Part shown: positions 8,412-15,464 of the stretch, in pieces
Layout: the number at the start of each line of letters is the position of its first letter
How positions within the stretch are numbered: the first letter of the stretch is position 1
NCBI RefSeq assembly: GCF_003984625.1
Contig: NZ_RWKH01000024.1
Coordinates: forward strand, 1-64,000
DNA: 64,000 nucleotides
DNA from: Variovorax sp. DXTD-1
Lineage (GTDB): Bacteria > Pseudomonadota > Gammaproteobacteria > Burkholderiales > Burkholderiaceae_C
Reading direction: 5' to 3'
Notes under the pieces: model-generated
Seen by the model: the letters and a program-made list of their open reading frames with translations, nothing else
Database searches by the model: none
Told to the model about the DNA's origin: nothing
Made by a program: the position numbers and the translations under genes

Positions 8412-8741
8412 TCAGGCGCCGAGTTCGGCGCCGCGGCTTTCGGCCCAATTGAAATAGCGCTTTTTCATGGCGCCGGCTTCGAGCTCCCGCTTTTGATGCT
8501 CTTCCTTCTTCTGCTCGATCACTTCAGCCAAAAATTTGGCGTCGTAGGCGCGCAGAAGATGCGGCTGGTGGTCGGCCAGGTAATTGCACACGCGCTCGAT
8601 GCCGTCTTGGCTCTGGCGCAGCAACTGGCAGTAGATTTCGCGGTCCCAATGCCAGCGGAACCCCAATTCATAGAACGCCGCGTTGTAGGCATTGCGTTCC
8701 GTTTCACTGCTCCAATATTGAATCGGCAAATCATCGATCAT
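8412..8741 (-). CDS. conserved hypothetical protein, 109 aa, leads the CoA-ligase operon
   Basis: I do not recognise this protein. It is soluble, rich in aromatic and charged residues (IQYWSSETERNAYNAAFYELGFRWHWDREIYCQLL at the N-terminus), with a Lys/Glu-rich C-terminal helix. The open frame extends further upstream, but AGGAG lies 8 bases before the ATG at 8741, which is therefore chosen. It is the first gene of the apparent operon with sucC, sucD, the FAH and PanE-like genes, and is preceded by an AT-rich promoter region. Tight 7-base spacing to sucC suggests a role tied to the CoA ligase. Confidence 0.75.
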   Translation of the reverse strand: MIDDLPIQYWSSETERNAYNAAFYELGFRWHWDREIYCQLLRQSQDGIERVCNYLADHQPHLLRAYDAKFLAEVIEQKKEEHQKRELEAGAMKKRYFNWAESRGAELGA

Positions 8742-8945
8742 GAAATTTCTCCTAGAAATTGAACGCCGTGCGGCAAATGTCTTGCGTGTCGGCATGATCA
8801 AAATGTAGATTCAATGATCGATAAATAATAGTTAAACTATTTTATTGAATGCATTCACGATAAGTTATATATAAATTGGTGCGAATTTCCATTGCGAAAG
8901 AATTCGCATCCGCGGTTCCTCAGCCTTCAAAAGCAGCGTTTCAGC
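8742..8945. promoter_or_regulatory. AT-rich promoter region with a perfect inverted repeat
   Basis: This 204-base gap separates the end of frc from the start of the CoA-ligase operon. It is far more AT-rich than the surroundings. At 8827-8841 it holds a perfect AATAGTT-N-AACTATT inverted repeat, followed by TA-rich runs (GTTATATATAAATT). It most likely contains the promoter and an operator for the minus-strand operon beginning at 8741. No TTGAC-type palindrome like that at 13895 is present here. Confidence 0.5.
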
Positions 8946-10193
8946 TCAGATCACGCCCTCGGCGCGCAGCGCCGCAACGTCGCCCGCCGTGTAGCCGAGC
9001 TGCGTCAGCACTTCTTCGGTGTGCTCGCCGAGAAGCGGCGAACGCGTCACTTCGGTCGGGCTGTCGGACATCTTGATCGGGTTGCCCACCGTCAGATACT
9101 TGCCGCGAGTGGGGTGGTCCACCTCGACGATGGTTCCGGTCTCGCGCAGCGACTCGTCGGCGGCAATTTCCTTCATTGAAAGAATCGGCCCGCACGGAAT
9201 GTCGTACTGGTTGAGGATGTCCATGGCCTCGAACTTGGTCTTGGTCATGGTCCATTGCTCGATGCGCGCGAAGATCGGCTTCAGGTGCAGCAGGCGCGCC
9301 GCCGGCGTGGCATAGGCCTCGTCGTTGATCCAGCCTTCTTCGCCGATGACCTTGCACACCGCGGGCCACACTGCCCCTTGAGTGATGAAGTAGATGTACG
9401 CGTTGGGGTCGGTCTCCCAGCCCTTGCACTTGAGAATGGAGCCCGGCTGGCCGCCGCCCGAGGCGTTGCCCGCGCGCGGCACCGCGTCGCCGAATTTGCC
9501 GTCGGGGTACTGCGGGTACTCGTGCATGGTGCCGGTGCGCTCCAGGCGCTGCTGGTCGCGCATCTTCACGCGGCAGAGGTTCAGCACCGCGTCCTGCATG
9601 GGCGCAAGCACCTGCTGGCCGCGGCCCGTGCTGTTGCGCTGGTAGAGCGCCGCCACGATGCCCAGCGCCAGGTGCAGGCCGGTCCCGCTGTCGCCGATCT
9701 GCGCGCCCGTGACCACCGGCGGTCCGTCTTCGAAACCCGTGGTCGACGCCGCGCCGCCCGCGCATTGCGCCACGTTTTCGTACACCTTGCAATGTTCGTA
9801 CTTGCCGGGGCCAAAGCCCTTGACGGAGGCCACGATCATGCGCGGGTTGAGCTCCTGGATGTGGGCCCAGGTAATGCCCATGCGGTCGAGCGCGCCGGGC
9901 GCGAAGTTTTCCACCAGCACGTCGCAGGTCTTGATCAGCGAGTCGAGCACCTGCTTGCCCTTGGGCTTCTTGGTGTCCAGCGTGATCGAGCGCTTGTTGT
10001 GGTTCAGCATCGTGAAGTAGAGGCTGTCCACACCGGGGATGTCACGCAGCTGCGCGCGTGTTGCGTCGCCTTCGCCGGCACGCTCCACCTTGATCACGTC
10101 GGCGCCGAACCACGCCAGCAGCTGGGTGCAGGTGGGGCCGGACTGGACATGGGTGAAGTCGAGAATGCGAACGCCCTCAAGTGCCTTGCTCAT
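8946..10193 (-). CDS. frc: formyl-CoA:oxalate CoA-transferase family, copy 1
   Basis: A class III CoA-transferase of 415 aa. It transfers CoA from formyl-CoA (or another acyl-CoA) to oxalate, yielding oxalyl-CoA for Oxc. Landmarks: ILDFTHVQSGPTCTQLLAWFGADVIKVE at the N-terminus; the catalytic Asp in GAQIGDSGTGLH at about residue 169; and a glycine loop reading ASGGGQPG where the Oxalobacter enzyme and copy 2 have GGGGQP. The first loop Gly is thus Ser, hinting at altered donor or acceptor preference. Start ATG at 10193 overlaps the stop of the PAS gene (TGATG) and has an AAAGGAG motif upstream. It is the last gene of the oxalate operon. Confidence 0.92.
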   Translation of the reverse strand: MSKALEGVRILDFTHVQSGPTCTQLLAWFGADVIKVERAGEGDATRAQLRDIPGVDSLYFTMLNHNKRSITLDTKKPKGKQVLDSLIKTCDVLVENFAPGALDRMGITWAHIQELNPRMIVASVKGFGPGKYEHCKVYENVAQCAGGAASTTGFEDGPPVVTGAQIGDSGTGLHLALGIVAALYQRNSTGRGQQVLAPMQDAVLNLCRVKMRDQQRLERTGTMHEYPQYPDGKFGDAVPRAGNASGGGQPGSILKCKGWETDPNAYIYFITQGAVWPAVCKVIGEEGWINDEAYATPAARLLHLKPIFARIEQWTMTKTKFEAMDILNQYDIPCGPILSMKEIAADESLRETGTIVEVDHPTRGKYLTVGNPIKMSDSPTEVTRSPLLGEHTEEVLTQLGYTAGDVAALRAEGVI

Positions 10194-10630
10194 CAGCTGT
10201 CTCCTTTGATCGTGGTCTCTGCTTCTTGCAGTCGAGCGCGCAATTTACGCTCTTCGGCAAAGCGGGCGGTTTCGTCTCGCACGATGGCAACGATGCCCGT
10301 GACCTCGCGATCCTCCGAGAACAGCATCGACACCGTGAAGGCGATCGACAGCGTGTGCCCGTCCTTGTGCAGCGCCGGTACGCGCAGCAGGTCGGCTCCG
10401 TACTTGGTGATGCCGGTTTCCATGGTCTTGTGGTAACCGTCCCAGTGGCGCTGGCGCTGCCGCTGGGGAATGATCATGTCGAGCGACTGGCCCAGTGCCT
10501 CGGCTTCGGTAAAGCCGAAGATCCGCTCGGCGGCGCGGTTCCAGAGCGTGATCGCCCCTTTCGCATCGCACACCATGATCGCGTCGCCGGCGCCTTCGAC
10601 GAGCTGTTTCAAATCCACGTTCGCTTGCAT
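10193..10630 (-). CDS. single PAS-domain protein in oxalate operon
   Basis: The 145-aa product is essentially one PAS domain: AGDAIMVCDAKGAITLWNRAAERIFGFTEAEALGQ, later HKDGHTLSIAFTVSMLF and a C-terminal GIVAIVRDETARFAEERKLRARL helix. There is no kinase, cyclase or DNA-binding output domain. The ATG at 10630 has AGAGG 6 bases upstream; an upstream TTG is less likely. The gene is wedged between two frc paralogues and overlaps the next start by one base, so it is translated together with frc copy 1. It may sense a ligand or redox state and act on a partner protein; its role in oxalate metabolism is unknown. Confidence 0.8.
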   Translation of the reverse strand: MQANVDLKQLVEGAGDAIMVCDAKGAITLWNRAAERIFGFTEAEALGQSLDMIIPQRQRQRHWDGYHKTMETGITKYGADLLRVPALHKDGHTLSIAFTVSMLFSEDREVTGIVAIVRDETARFAEERKLRARLQEAETTIKGDS

Positions 10631-10702
10631 GTTTACCTCTGGCGCTTCATGTCGACTTTCCAGCCCGCCCGTCGTCAAACGGGCGAGGCTGGGGTGGGTC
10701 CG

Positions 10703-11974
10703 CTACACGGCTTTTGCTTCTTTCAGGTTGTCGATCTGTTGCTTGGTGTAGCCCAGTTCCGCCAGCACCTCGTCAGTGTGCTCGCCCAGCAGCGGCGAGG
10801 CGGTGACCTCGGGCTGGAGGTCCGAGAACTTGATCGGGCTGCCGATGGTCCAGTAGCTGCCGCGCTCCTTGTGCGGCACTTCGACGATCGAGCCGCTCTT
10901 GCGCAGCGACTCGTCGTGCAGCAGTTCCTTCATCGACAGCACCGGGGCGCAAGGAATGTCGTGTTTGCGGAAGATGTCCACCGCCTCGAACTTGGTCTTG
11001 TCCTTGATGAAGTCCTCGATGGTCGCGAAGATCTGGTCGATGTGCGGCTGGCGGGCCTTGGGGGTCATGTAGTCCGGGTCGGTCTTCCACTCGGGCTTGC
11101 CGAGCGCGTCGCAGATCGGGTCCCAGGCGTGGCCCTGCACGGTGAAGTAGATGTAGGCGTTGGGGTCGGTCTGCCAGCCCTTGCACTTCAGGATCCAGCC
11201 CGGTTGGCCGCCGCCGCCGGCATTGCCGCCGCGCGGCACCACCTTGTCCTTGAAGGCGTCCATCTCGTGCGGGTACTGCGGGTATTCCTCCAGGTAGCCC
11301 ACGCTGTCCAGGCGCTGCTGGTCGCGCATCTTCACGCGGCACAGGTTGAGCACGGCATCCTGCATCGAGCAGGCCACCTTCTGGCCCTTGCCGGTCTGCT
11401 GGCGACCGATGATGGCCGTCAGGATGCCGATGGCCAGGTGCATGCCGGTGTTGGAGTCGCCCAGTGCGGCCGCCGAGATCGTCGGGGCGGAGTTTTCGCC
11501 CTTCCACCAGCCGGTGGTGGAGGCGGCGCCGCCAGCGCACTGCGCCACGTTCTCGTACACCTTCAGGTCCTCGTAGTGGTGGCCGTCGCTGAAGCCCTTG
11601 ACCGAGGCGACGATCATCTTGGGGTTCAGTTCCTGGATGCGCGCCCAGGTGAAGCCCATGCGGTCCAACGCGCCGGGACCGAAGTTCTCGACCAGCACGT
11701 CGGATTCGCGGATCATCTTTTCCAGCACCGCCTTGCCCTCGGGCTTCTTGGTGTCCAGCGTGATCGAGCGCTTGTTGCTGTTCAGCATGGTGAAGTACAG
11801 CGCGTCGACGTTCGGGATGTCGCGCAGTTGGCTGCGGGTGACGTCGCCGGCGCCCGGGCGCTCGACCTTGATGACGTCGGCACCGAACCAGGCCAGCATC
11901 TGCGTACAGGCCGGACCGGCTTGCACGTGCGTGAAGTCGATGATCTTGATGCCGTTGAGGGGTTTGTTGCTCAT
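10703..11974 (-). CDS. frc: formyl-CoA:oxalate CoA-transferase, copy 2 (canonical)
   Basis: This 423-aa protein closely follows Oxalobacter formigenes Frc: IIDFTHVQAGPACTQMLAWFGADVIKVE, RSITLDTKKPEGK, VYENVAQCAGGAASTTG, the catalytic Asp in AALGDSNTGMH, QDAVLNLCRVKMRDQQRL, and the intact GGGGQPGW glycine loop. It activates oxalate as oxalyl-CoA and releases formate from formyl-CoA. AAGGAG precedes the start. It lies 26 bases after oxc, so oxc and this copy form the core of the operon. By conservation of the loop this is the more likely true formyl-CoA transferase of the two paralogues. Confidence 0.95.
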   Translation of the reverse strand: MSNKPLNGIKIIDFTHVQAGPACTQMLAWFGADVIKVERPGAGDVTRSQLRDIPNVDALYFTMLNSNKRSITLDTKKPEGKAVLEKMIRESDVLVENFGPGALDRMGFTWARIQELNPKMIVASVKGFSDGHHYEDLKVYENVAQCAGGAASTTGWWKGENSAPTISAAALGDSNTGMHLAIGILTAIIGRQQTGKGQKVACSMQDAVLNLCRVKMRDQQRLDSVGYLEEYPQYPHEMDAFKDKVVPRGGNAGGGGQPGWILKCKGWQTDPNAYIYFTVQGHAWDPICDALGKPEWKTDPDYMTPKARQPHIDQIFATIEDFIKDKTKFEAVDIFRKHDIPCAPVLSMKELLHDESLRKSGSIVEVPHKERGSYWTIGSPIKFSDLQPEVTASPLLGEHTDEVLAELGYTKQQIDNLKEAKAV

Positions 11975-12000
11975 ATGAGGTTCTCCTTGATGATGCTGGG

Positions 12001-13821
12001 TTACTTCTTCTTCGCCGTGCTGGGGTTCAGACTGGTGATGCGGCCGCTTTCGGTGCCGGCGGTCTCGTCGATCACGGCGTTGATCAGGGTCGGACGGCGC
12101 GAGGCGACGGCTTCGGCCAGGGCCTTCTGCAGTTCATCCGCGGTGGTGGCATTGACGCCCACGCCGCCGAAGGCTTCCATCAGCTTGTCGTAGCGCGCGT
12201 TCTTCACGAACACGGTGGGCGCCACGTCGGGCGTGCCGCTCACGTTCACGTCGGTGCCGCGGTAGACGCCGTTGTTGTTGAACACGATGATGCAGATCGG
12301 CAGGTTGTAGCGGCAGATGGTTTCCACCTCCATGCCGCTGAAGCCGAAGGCGCTGTCGCCCTCGATGGCGATCACCGGCTTGTCGGTGACCACCGCGGCC
12401 GCAACGGCAAAGCCCATGCCGATGCCCATGATTCCCCAGGTGCCCACGTCGAGGCGCTTGCGCGGCTCGTACATGTCGACGATGCTGCGCGCGAAGTCGA
12501 GCGTGTTGGCGCCTTCGTTCACCACAATGGCGTCGGGCCGAGTCTTCACCTGGTCGCGAATCACGCTCAGCGCGCTGTGGAAGTTCATCGGCGACGGACG
12601 CGCGGCCAGCGTGGCGGCCATCTTCGACAGGTTCTTGTCCTTGCGCTCGGCGATGGCACCGGTCCATTCGGCCGGCGGCTTGGCCCACTTGGCATCGACG
12701 CCCGCGAGCAGTGCCGCCACGCAGGAGCCGATGTCGCCGATCACCGGCGCGGCAATCGCCACGTTGCTGTCGATTTCGGTCGGCGCAATGTCGATCTGGA
12801 TGAACTGCTTGGCACCCTTCTCCTGTCCCCAGGTCTTGCCCTTGCCATGCGAGAGCAGCCAGTTGAGGCGCGCACCGACCAGCATGACCACGTCGGCCTC
12901 CTGCAGCACGTAGGAGCGCGCGGCCGCGGCCGACTGCTCGTGCGTGTCGGGCAGCAGGCCCTTGGCCATCGACATCGGCAGGTAGGGAATGCCGGTCTTC
13001 TCGATCAATGCGCGGATGTCGACATCGGCCTGTGCGTAGGCTGCGCCCTTGCCGAGCAGGATCAGCGGCTTCTTCGCACCCTTGAGCAGGTCGAGCGCGC
13101 GCTTGACTGCGTCAGGCGCCGGAATCTGGCGCGGTGCCGGGTCGACCACCTTGATGAGCGACCTGCGGCCGGCTTCGGCGTCCATGGTCTGCGCGAACAG
13201 CTTGGCCGGCAGGTCCAGGTACACGCCGCCCGGGCGGCCCGACAGGGCCGAGCGGATGGCCCGCGCAATGCCCACGCCGATGTCTTCGGCATGCAGCACG
13301 CGGAAGGCGGCCTTGCACAGCGGCTTGGCGATTGCGAGCTGGTCCATCTCTTCGTAGTCGCCCTGCTGCAGATCGACGATCTCGCGCTCGCTCGAGCCGC
13401 TGATGAGAATCATCGGGAAGCAGTTGGTGGTGGCGTTCGCCAGCGCCGTCAGGCCGTTCAGGAAACCGGGCGCCGACACCGTCAGGCAGATGCCCGGTTT
13501 CTGGGTGAGAAAACCGGCGGCGGCGGCAGCGTTGCCCGCATGCTGCTCGTGGCGGAACGAGATGACGCGCAGGCCTTCTGCCTGTGCCATGCGGGTCAGG
13601 TCGGTGATCGGGATGCCCGGAAGGCCGAAGATGGTGTCGATATCGTTCAGCTTCAGCGCATCGATGACCAGGTGGAAGCCGTCGATCGTGGTGTCGTGCG
13701 CCTCTTCCGGGGGTTGCTTGAGTGCGAGCACGACCGCGTCGCCTTCGGCAGCCTTGTTCTTTGGCTTGAGGGCGTCGTCGAGGGTCGTGGATGCCTCTTT
13801 ATCCGTTCTTACTGAAGACAT
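12001..13821 (-). CDS. oxc: oxalyl-CoA decarboxylase
   Basis: A thiamine-diphosphate enzyme that decarboxylates oxalyl-CoA to formyl-CoA and CO2. The 606-aa protein has the three-domain layout of the family: N-terminal Pyr domain (GFHLVIDALKLNDIDTIFGLPGIPITDLTRMAQ, with catalytic-type Glu), central domain with PLILLGKGAAYAQAD, and C-terminal PP domain with the ThDP/Mg motif GDSAFGFSGMEVETICRYNL ending in VFNNNGVYRG. About 40 N-terminal residues precede the usual start, a modest extension. A strong AAGGAG lies before ATG 13821. It is the promoter-proximal gene of the operon and faces a Crp/Fnr gene across a spacer with a palindromic operator. Confidence 0.96.
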   Translation of the reverse strand: MSSVRTDKEASTTLDDALKPKNKAAEGDAVVLALKQPPEEAHDTTIDGFHLVIDALKLNDIDTIFGLPGIPITDLTRMAQAEGLRVISFRHEQHAGNAAAAAGFLTQKPGICLTVSAPGFLNGLTALANATTNCFPMILISGSSEREIVDLQQGDYEEMDQLAIAKPLCKAAFRVLHAEDIGVGIARAIRSALSGRPGGVYLDLPAKLFAQTMDAEAGRRSLIKVVDPAPRQIPAPDAVKRALDLLKGAKKPLILLGKGAAYAQADVDIRALIEKTGIPYLPMSMAKGLLPDTHEQSAAAARSYVLQEADVVMLVGARLNWLLSHGKGKTWGQEKGAKQFIQIDIAPTEIDSNVAIAAPVIGDIGSCVAALLAGVDAKWAKPPAEWTGAIAERKDKNLSKMAATLAARPSPMNFHSALSVIRDQVKTRPDAIVVNEGANTLDFARSIVDMYEPRKRLDVGTWGIMGIGMGFAVAAAVVTDKPVIAIEGDSAFGFSGMEVETICRYNLPICIIVFNNNGVYRGTDVNVSGTPDVAPTVFVKNARYDKLMEAFGGVGVNATTADELQKALAEAVASRRPTLINAVIDETAGTESGRITSLNPSTAKKK

Positions 13822-13894
13822 GTCTCTCCTTCTTGCTTGGGTGAATGGCCGAGGCCCGAGCCGGGACTATGATTCGGGGCATGTCTTTCGGGCG

Positions 13895-13908
13895 TTGACC
13901 TCGGTCAA
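13895..13908. promoter_or_regulatory. Crp/Fnr-type operator between oxc and its regulator
   Basis: Perfect palindrome TTGAC-CTCG-GTCAA, about 74 bases upstream of oxc and 70 upstream of the divergent Crp/Fnr gene. Read toward oxc it is AAAGTTGACC-N2-GGTCAA. It matches the FNR-family half-site pattern TTGA(C/T). The same extended sequence recurs upstream of tctC at 18781. Position and symmetry support binding by the adjacent regulator. Confidence 0.7.
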
Positions 13909-13977
13909 CTTTCCGGAAAACGGCACCAGCCAGATGAACCAGAAGTTGTTGTTGCGAATTCGAGCAAGACGGGACCC

Positions 13978-14586
13978 ATGACTTTGTTGGAAAACCATCC
14001 GGAGAAAAACATCATTCGCGCGCAGCTGCGGCAGAACATCCTTCTCAAGGACCTGAGCGAAAGCGAACGCGCCGAGCTGGAAACCCATCTCGTCATCGTG
14101 GACGGCAACAAGGGCGACTTTCTGCTGCACCAGGGCGTGCGCGAGATGGAGCAGTACTTCATCCTCGACGGCATCCTCAAGCGGGTGGTGAGCAACCCCG
14201 AGGGCAAGGAAATGATCCTGCGCTTTGCCGATGCGCACGACATGGAAACGAGCTATGCGGCCCTGCGGCTGGGGACGCCCACGCCCTACGGCATCGTGTG
14301 CGTCACCAAGGCCCGGGTGGCCAGTCTGCCGCTGAAGGAGTGGATCGCGTTCCTGGACCGCCACCCCGAGACCAAGGAGCTGTTCGAATACTGCGTGATG
14401 CGTGGCATGAGCGAAATCATGGCGCACACCATCACGCTGCATCTGCTCGATGCACCCGGGCGCGTGCACCGATTCATGCGCAAGCACCCCGAGTTGGAAG
14501 ACCGCATTCCCAGCAAGGAGCTTGCGTCGTATCTCAACCTCTCCGCAGAGACCCTTAGCCGCCTGCGCAAGCGCGGGAAGATCTAG
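13978..14586 (+). CDS. Crp/Fnr-family transcriptional regulator of oxalate genes
   Basis: A 202-aa Crp/Fnr protein. Residues about 18-120 form the cyclic-nucleotide-binding-like beta-barrel (LLHQGVREMEQYFILDGILKRVV). A long dimerisation helix follows, then a C-terminal HTH with SKELASYLNLSAETLSRLRKRG. The ETLSR recognition helix carries the Glu/Ser/Arg triad typical of FNR-class binding to TTGA half-sites, in agreement with the nearby TTGAC-N4-GTCAA palindrome. FNR's N-terminal Fe-S cysteine cluster is absent, so oxygen sensing by that route is unlikely. It is divergent from oxc and probably controls that operon and itself; the effector is unknown. Confidence 0.9.
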   Translation: MTLLENHPEKNIIRAQLRQNILLKDLSESERAELETHLVIVDGNKGDFLLHQGVREMEQYFILDGILKRVVSNPEGKEMILRFADAHDMETSYAALRLGTPTPYGIVCVTKARVASLPLKEWIAFLDRHPETKELFEYCVMRGMSEIMAHTITLHLLDAPGRVHRFMRKHPELEDRIPSKELASYLNLSAETLSRLRKRGKI

Positions 14587-14611
14587 GCAGGCGCGCAGTC
14601 GCGCGCGGTAT

Positions 14612-15448
14612 TCAGGTCTGCTTGGACGATGCGAAGCGGCGTGGAACGGTCATGAGGCGCAGCGCGTTGTCCACGCTGCTTACGCCGCCCACCTTGGAGG
14701 CCACGTCCTCCGTAAGCGCGCGTTCTTCCGCATTGAGAACGATGCCGCTCAGCTTTACCTCGCCCTGGTCGGCCTCGACGGTCACGCGGATGTCGCTGGT
14801 CGCCTCGTTGTCCTTCAGCGCCGACTTCACGCGCGCCGCAAGCGTCATGTTGGCCAGCAACGCGCGCGAGGCCGGTGTTTCGGCAAACTCCGGGCGCTCC
14901 ACCAGCGAGCGGATCTGCGCCACGCAGCTGTCCACCGAGATGCGATCGGTGTTGAGCACCAGGTCGTAGAGCACCGGGTCGCCCCATGTCACGCCGAACT
15001 GCGCGTGCATGCGCGCGGCGTGCGCGTCGTCGCTGCGCCGGATCTCGGCCTCGGCAAACTCGGCGTCGTCGGTTTCCAGGTGCGCCATCAGCCATTCGAC
15101 GCGCTTCTTCATCGAGCGGGTGATGCGCACGCACACCACGTGCGGCACAGGCCGCAGCAGGCAGGTGGCGCCCCAGCCGCGCAGCACCACGTTGCCGCGG
15201 TCCGCCAGTGCAAAGAGTTCTTCGGCCGTGTAGAGCGCAAGGCTGCGCTTGTCGGCGGTGAGCCGTTCGACAAAGCCGGCCTTGCCGTCGCGCAGGCGGC
15301 CGATGAAGCTGGTCGGTACCTGCATGCGGTCGGCCACGCGCTCGATGGTCTCGTGGCGCATGATCTCGAGGCCGAGCTGCTCGGCAAGGCGCTGCGACAC
15401 GTCCTTGGCGAGGGAGCCCATCTCCTGGGTGAGTGCAATCACTGGCAT
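14612..15448 (-). CDS. cytidylate-kinase-like protein with C-terminal BON domain
   Basis: A 278-aa fusion. The N-terminal ~200 residues resemble the cytidylate-kinase-like (Cytidylate_kin_2) family: MPVIALTQEMGSLAKDVSQRLAEQLGLEIM, VLRGWGATCLL, VCVRITRSMKKRV, DLVLNTDRIS. The P-loop region is non-canonical (QEMGSLAKD). The C-terminal ~70 residues form a BON domain (ALKDNEATSDIRVTVEADQGEVKLSGIVLNAEERA). ATG 15448 follows GGAG and gives the family-like N-terminus. It starts 16 bases downstream of tctA and appears to be the last gene of the transporter operon. Its biochemical role is unknown; BON domains usually bind membranes or ligands. Confidence 0.8.
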   Translation of the reverse strand: MPVIALTQEMGSLAKDVSQRLAEQLGLEIMRHETIERVADRMQVPTSFIGRLRDGKAGFVERLTADKRSLALYTAEELFALADRGNVVLRGWGATCLLRPVPHVVCVRITRSMKKRVEWLMAHLETDDAEFAEAEIRRSDDAHAARMHAQFGVTWGDPVLYDLVLNTDRISVDSCVAQIRSLVERPEFAETPASRALLANMTLAARVKSALKDNEATSDIRVTVEADQGEVKLSGIVLNAEERALTEDVASKVGGVSSVDNALRLMTVPRRFASSKQT

Positions 15449-15464
15449 GTTGGTTGTTCTCCGA

